Assembly: GCA_000149225.2 (NCBI GenBank)
Contig: CM000693.1
Span: forward strand, 434,001-498,000
DNA from: Lachancea kluyveri NRRL Y-12651
Taxonomy: Eukaryota > Ascomycota > Saccharomycetes > Saccharomycetales > Saccharomycetaceae
Length of the DNA: 64,000 nt
Reading direction: 5' to 3'
Part shown: one piece after another, positions 59,456 through 64,000 of the stretch
Numbering within the stretch: the first letter of the stretch is position 1
Layout of the letters: the number at the start of each line of letters is the position of its first letter
Translations under genes and position numbers: made by a program
The notes under the pieces: generated by a model
What the model saw: the letters and a program-made list of their open reading frames with translations, nothing else
Database searches by the model: none
Told to the model about the DNA's origin: nothing

Positions 59456-61303
59456 TCACTCATTGCACATTTCTAAGACCCACTTGCTTAACTTGACAAC
59501 ATCTTCGTCTAGATAGACATCGTTCAATAACTCGTTGTATTTCAATACGACTTCTAGGAACGCATTGATCGATAAATCGTACAATATTGTGATCAAATCC
59601 GGTGTTTCTTCAACGTATCCAGTATCTACAGTAATCACGTTATCATAGTTGGTAGCGGTATTCGATCTATAATGGGAGGAAGACACTTTGTTCCCCCACT
59701 CTGCAAATCCTCCTAAAGCACCTACAGACCTTTCTAATATCTTTAATACCTCACCTACTGAAGATACAACTCCACCTTTGGGGTCCTCTTCTAATGAGTT
59801 GATTAATAGGCCCATCAATGATATGGTACACTCTGCGTAGCACACTGGAAGTGGAACCAACTTTTCAGCTTGCCTCTCTTTTGAAATATTCCATAGTTCA
59901 AAAAACGACAACTGTTGAACACAATTTTTCTGGGTTCCAGCCGCACTAGGAAAGAAAAAAGATTTGACAAAATTTTTCAGTTTGTTGGATAATTCGGTGA
60001 TGACGGTGCTAACAGCGGTAGAATTAGTTAAAATTGGGGAGTCATACGAGTGAGATAGGCTTGAGAATTGGATTGTTTGTGGTTGCAACTTATTATCGAT
60101 GAAAACGCTATTGTTCTGTAGTGTGATTCTATGAGACATCTCACTGGATGAAGGTGGTGATCCAGGCAACCTCGTGCTAAATCCACTAGTCACGGTATGC
60201 TTATTCCCAAATAGCGTGTCGTTGTCCATTGAACCCAAATCTCCGGGTATAGGAGCCTCATACTTCTTAGCAGTTTCATTTTTCAATTCCAAGTTTTTCA
60301 AGAAATTAGAAACGCTTGTATTTGTCTCTTGAATTACAAGTAGGCACTCTCTCAAGATACTCGGCCAGACGAAGCTGTTTCTGTAGCGGGTATGATAAAT
60401 AGGTAGCCTCAATTGAATGTCTGGAGAAGTAGCTCTGTAGGATAGTTCTTGAAACGCAGTTAACTTGGTAAACAGTCTTTTGGAATTCAGCCCGGTCACT
60501 AATGTCTCCATTGGAGTGGAAGACAAGGAAGAAATTGGCTTACCCTTGTGGAGGCACCCAATTGATAGGTACGCGTTGAAGCAAACATTAGTGAAATCCC
60601 AAAATTGAAAGATGAAAAGGGACAGCAATGAACACTTCAAATGAGTAGCAAAGCCCGATGACCATCTGGAAGTCAACGTAAAGAAACAAAATGGTGAAAC
60701 AACAAACAGAATGGCTGTGAGGAAACAACATTTGATTAGAGAGTTCTTAACTCTATTGGAAACGTACTGTTGAGGATGCTGGTGTTGGGCGCCATAGTCA
60801 AAGGGCAGTCTGTCTAGGTCAAAAATGGAGTGTTGTAAGGTATAAAGCAGTGGGATCAAAACCCAGGTATGCAGGCGGTAATAAGTAAGAGAAGATAGAT
60901 CGAACTCATAGAATATGCAGTCTTGGATGGAGAGCGCAATTAGAATGCTGCTTAAAGAATGGATTATTTGGTATACTATCGTCCTCAGCGAAAACAATTG
61001 CCCGTTTACGTGCGTGAACAAGTTGCTGTACCCTAGAAAATTTACATGCAGGTAATTCTTTCTAGTAATGATTAGCAGTAACAGTGCTAAATACAGAAAT
61101 ACCCATTTGAGAGGTAGGACCAGTAAGTATTCGATGGCTGTGTGGTGGCGTTTCGAAGCTAAAGCTGCTGCTAAAGTAACACATACTGTTACAGTAAGCA
61201 AAAGACGCGTAGCTAAATGGTTAAACCTTGTTTTGCAGATATCACTAAATATTGTGTGATAATTGTATCGTGAGCTGAATGGTATTGGCGACACGCTGGA
61301 CAT
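59456..61303 (-). CDS. NDC1: Nuclear pore/spindle-pole-body membrane protein Ndc1
   Basis: Pore-membrane nucleoporin required to insert nuclear pores and the new spindle pole body into the nuclear envelope. The 615-residue product (655 in YML031W) starts MSSVSPIPFSSRYNYHTIFS at 61303; the frame reaches upstream only to a TTG. The N-terminal half has six hydrophobic segments (for example LLLTVTVCVTLAAALA, WVFLYLALLLLIITR, AILFVVSPFCFFTL) and the conserved FQFWDFTNVCFNAYLSIGCL. The cytoplasmic C-terminal half contains FTKLTAFQELSYRA and low-complexity loops. Divergent from RAD52. Confidence 0.93.
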   Translation of the reverse strand: MSSVSPIPFSSRYNYHTIFSDICKTRFNHLATRLLLTVTVCVTLAAALASKRHHTAIEYLLVLPLKWVFLYLALLLLIITRKNYLHVNFLGYSNLFTHVNGQLFSLRTIVYQIIHSLSSILIALSIQDCIFYEFDLSSLTYYRLHTWVLIPLLYTLQHSIFDLDRLPFDYGAQHQHPQQYVSNRVKNSLIKCCFLTAILFVVSPFCFFTLTSRWSSGFATHLKCSLLSLFIFQFWDFTNVCFNAYLSIGCLHKGKPISSLSSTPMETLVTGLNSKRLFTKLTAFQELSYRATSPDIQLRLPIYHTRYRNSFVWPSILRECLLVIQETNTSVSNFLKNLELKNETAKKYEAPIPGDLGSMDNDTLFGNKHTVTSGFSTRLPGSPPSSSEMSHRITLQNNSVFIDNKLQPQTIQFSSLSHSYDSPILTNSTAVSTVITELSNKLKNFVKSFFFPSAAGTQKNCVQQLSFFELWNISKERQAEKLVPLPVCYAECTISLMGLLINSLEEDPKGGVVSSVGEVLKILERSVGALGGFAEWGNKVSSSHYRSNTATNYDNVITVDTGYVEETPDLITILYDLSINAFLEVVLKYNELLNDVYLDEDVVKLSKWVLEMCNE

Positions 61304-61692
61304 ATTCTGGTCTCTGAGTCTTATACTACTCACTAAGGGCACACGGTTCAAATGGACCTTTAGATGAGAACTAGACAGAGATGTCTTAAATAACAGAAAA
61401 TTTTCGAACGTATCTGTCCGGAAAAAGGTAGAATCATAAAAATGGTTGTACCTAGATATCGGAAATCTTAGTCACATGATCAAATCTGTCTGTCCGGCTG
61501 GTGATCGTGATATTCCGTCCATGTCGTTTCGTACAGTGCGATTATTTATTTGGCGGTATAATTTGTCCGGAAATGACCCGTTAATGTGGACATAAAAGTA
61601 AACACACGCGCGTCTTGCGAAAAGAAATAAAAGAAGCAAAGAGACGAGGATGATCTTGATTTGCCACTCGAGAGAGAAGAGCAAAAGAGAGG
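61304..61692. promoter_or_regulatory. NDC1/RAD52 divergent intergenic region
   Basis: A 389-bp divergent promoter region with GTCACATG (61472-61479) and ACGCGCGT (61606-61613). No gene seen. Confidence 0.45.
61606..61613. promoter_or_regulatory. ACGCGCGT element upstream of RAD52
   Basis: Palindromic octamer with overlapping MBF cores, 80 bp before the RAD52 ATG. Identical to the octamer before GUK1. Confidence 0.4.
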
Positions 61693-62415
61693 ATGGATGA
61701 AAAAAAAGTGCTTGTCAAGAGCACGGAAGACATCCAAACAAAATTAGACAAGAAATTAGGTCCAGAATACATTTCTAAGAGGGTTGGCTACGGTAGTAAT
61801 AGAGTGGTCTATATTGAAGGATGGAAAGCCATCAATCTAGCAAACCAAATTTTCGGTTACAACGGTTGGAGTACTGAGGTCAAAAGCGTCTCTGTTGACT
61901 TTATGGACGAAAAACAGGGCAGGTACTGCATTGGTTGTACAGCCATAGTGCGGGTTACTCTTACGGACGGCACTTTTAGGGAGGATATCGGGTATGGTAC
62001 TGTTGAAAACGAACGCCGTAAATCCTCAGCTTTTGAGAGAGCTAAGAAATCGGCTGTAACCGATGCTTTGAAGCGTAGTTTGAGAGGTTTTGGTAATGCA
62101 TTGGGTAACTGTCTCTACGATAAGGACTTTCTTTCAAAGATTGACAAGGTTAAATTTGATCCGCCAGACTTCGATGAAGGCAATTTGTTTAGACCAACCG
62201 ATGAGCTAAGTGAAATTTCTAGGTCAAATACAGTCGATCAAGAAATTTCAACTAGCTCTGGCAGGCCCATGAAGAGAAGAAATACAGGTGCTCTGGTGCA
62301 ACAAACTTCAAGGCCTGTGAATAAATCAAATGGTTTGAGAAACGAAACCCAACCGCCCTCGACACCTGTACCTCAACCTCAACAGCAACAGCAACCACAA
62401 CAACAGCAGCAACAG

Positions 62416-62470
<55 letters not shown>

Positions 62471-63120
62471 ATCAGGACGAATTGTTAGACGATTCTTTTA
62501 TTTTTAGTGATGATTTTCAAGATGACGATATAATATCGGTTGGCAAAACGAACAATGGTAGTGCTGCTGCACCGGCGGAGTCTATGACTTTTGTTACAGC
62601 TAAGGCAGCCCCAACTGTGCAAAACAAAGCACCGGTCCCCTCTGGGGAAGTATTTGATCCTAAATACCAAGCCCATTCCATTCAACATACGGTTGATCAA
62701 TCCACTTCAAAGCACGTTAAGGCAAGTGTACTGAAAGAAAAGGGTTTAGAAGACAAACGGAATGCAATGTACCAACGTTTTGCTCCAAAAGGTAAGCAGC
62801 TGGATACCATTAACACCCCTATTAATAATTCAGCAAAGGTAATGCCAGCTGATAAACAACAAATTACTAATACTCCCAATAGGCCAGCGGCCCATGAACA
62901 ACCCAAGGATGTTCCACAGATAAACAACCAAACCCCTACGAGCAACCGAGCTCCTCAGCAACGGACCCCAAGAAAAGCTCAGCAGCCTTTCACGGGTTAC
63001 CAACAGCAAACATCAGTAGCTCCTCCTCCCACAGTACCGCCAACCACAACAGCTCCTCCTAGAAGGGAAGTGGGGAGGCCCAAAGTTAACCATCCTAATA
63101 TAAGGAAACCAGCTCAATAA
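61693..63120 (+). CDS. RAD52: Homologous-recombination mediator Rad52
   Basis: Loads Rad51 on RPA-coated single-stranded DNA and anneals complementary strands. The 475-residue product (471 from the usual S. cerevisiae start) has the conserved ring-forming DNA-binding domain (about 15-175): GSNRVVYIEGWKAINLANQI, FGYNGWSTEV, ENERRKSSAFERAKKSAVTD, LKRSLRGFGNALGNCLYD. The middle carries a run of 24 Gln (residues 236-259, mixed CAG/CAA) followed by the acidic DQDELLDDSFIFSDDFQDDD, the likely RPA-interaction region. The C-terminal third is low complexity (Gln, Pro, Thr) with the Rad51-interaction region and ends in a basic NHPNIRKPAQ. Confidence 0.97.
62398..62469 (+). repeat. CAG/CAA repeat encoding Q24 in RAD52
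   Basis: Twenty-four consecutive Gln codons, CAG interspersed with CAA, preceded by a Q5-P segment. Mixed codons point to selection on protein or purified slippage. Confidence 0.95.
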
Positions 63121-64000
63121 ACGGTTACTCGTGTAAAATAGTAATAGTTTGAATTTTGGAAAAAAATTTGCGAGATCAATAGAACCAAAATGGCTTGCAG
63201 TATTTAATTTGTTATAAAAAAATCGAGTTTAAATGAAAGTTGTCTATGCCTCTCCGTGTGCGTATTACTGTCCGGGTTAGAGGAAACAGTTTTAAACTTT
63301 AAGTTCATTGAAAAAAGTTGGTTGATAATGGTATGCGGCCTCACGTTATAGTTTAAAAATTAGATTCTCGTCATAATACTGACATGTTGGTATAGCTCAT
63401 TTACTATTTTTTTTATGTAAACGACAATTTCAAGTGCAACACTGCTCCTCGCTTCTAAGACTATCGACTATTTTTGTTTTTTACTCTGTACAGATTCTAA
63501 GAACAGGCATATGCGTCTGTGAAGATACATAGTAAAATAACTTTGACGAGGTTCATTTCTGGATATATTTAGGATATGCTTCTAAAAGACGCTATTGCAA
63601 GTAGAGCTAAAATTACTAATCCTCTTGCTTTGAATATTATAGGAACATTTGCACAGACGCTTGTTGCAATCTTATTAATATCGTGAAAGTCCCTTCAACA
63701 CATATCCGGGAGGAGGAAGGGCGTGGCTTCCTTTAACTATTATCAGGAACCTTACCAGAATATTCAGAGCTGGTTTCTCCCTCTTTTCCACGATTTATTC
63801 AGTACAGATTTTTGTATTGGTATGTGACTAGACATCTTGATGAACTGGATGATCCGTTAATTTTAGGTCCTCACAGAATCGGTTTCAGTACCCAAAAATT
63901 TTGATAATATGCAGAAACCAAGAGCTTAAACGTACTGGTGATATCAAAGATTCGAAATAGGTTCCGTATGCGTTTGCTTTTGGTTTCCATCTTAACTTTA
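63121..64000. other. Gene-free right edge
   Basis: 880 bp with no coding frame, tRNA or repeat that I can support. AT-rich throughout. It may be the long flank of a gene beyond the window or a synteny break after RAD52. Confidence 0.5.

Noticed and set aside
61472-61479. GTCACATG considered as centromere CDEI
   Set aside because: The following sequence is not AT-rich and no CDEIII core is seen.

Overview
The window is nuclear DNA of a budding yeast of the family Saccharomycetaceae. It is densely packed with mostly intronless genes. Introns carry GTATGT/GTACGT-like donors and TACTAAC branch points, ribosomal-protein promoters carry RAP1 sites, and nearly every protein has a recognisable Saccharomyces cerevisiae counterpart. 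The gene order is diagnostic. Genes that S. cerevisiae keeps on two sister regions left by the whole-genome duplication (chromosome IV, about YDR434-YDR456, and chromosome XIII, about YML013-YML032) are interleaved here in one run, and duplicated pairs (PPZ1/PPZ2, YML018C/THI74, APT1/APT2, RPS17A/B, RPS18A/B, YOX1/YHP1, TSA1/TSA2) are each present once. That points to a lineage that never underwent the duplication, such as the Torulaspora/Zygosaccharomyces group; the species itself is inference.

Layout: UBX2, TRM9, GPI17, TAF11, PPM1, PPZ, GPI19 (0.6-11.4 kb); PSP2 with a 59-nt intron, a YML018C/THI74-type transporter, OST6, LRS4, a YML020W-like gene (11.7-20.0 kb); UNG1, DOT1, APT, NSE5, SSN2/MED13, a YDR444W-like lipase, DLD1 (20.7-34.6 kb); a tRNA-Lys(CUU) with a Ty1/Ty2-type solo LTR just upstream (35.0-35.5 kb); ECM11, RPS17, ADA2, an unidentified type I membrane protein, UTP6, YML6, RPS18, YOX1/YHP1, PPN1, TSA1, USA1, RCF1, GUK1, NHX1, NDC1 and RAD52 (36.0-63.1 kb). 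The final 880 bases show no gene.

These are housekeeping genes: ER protein quality control (UBX2, USA1), GPI-anchor and N-glycan synthesis (GPI17, GPI19, OST6), tRNA and protein methylation (TRM9, PPM1, DOT1), transcription (TAF11, MED13, ADA2), genome stability (UNG1, NSE5, RAD52, LRS4, ECM11), ribosomes (RPS17, RPS18, UTP6, YML6) and nucleotide, phosphate and redox metabolism (APT, GUK1, PPN1, TSA1, DLD1). I found no novel multi-gene system. The points most worth a second look are a possible undescribed spliced mini-gene at 399-564, roughly 250-bp GC-rich blocks between the RAP1 sites and start codons of both ribosomal-protein genes (sharing a 12-base word), an unidentified secretory-pathway gene between ADA2 and UTP6, the Ty2-like LTR in a non-duplicated yeast, and candidate regulatory sites in the YOX1/YHP1, TSA1 and PPN1 promoters. 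Start codons were checked by eye for ATG, so several CDS starts lie downstream of the longest open frame.
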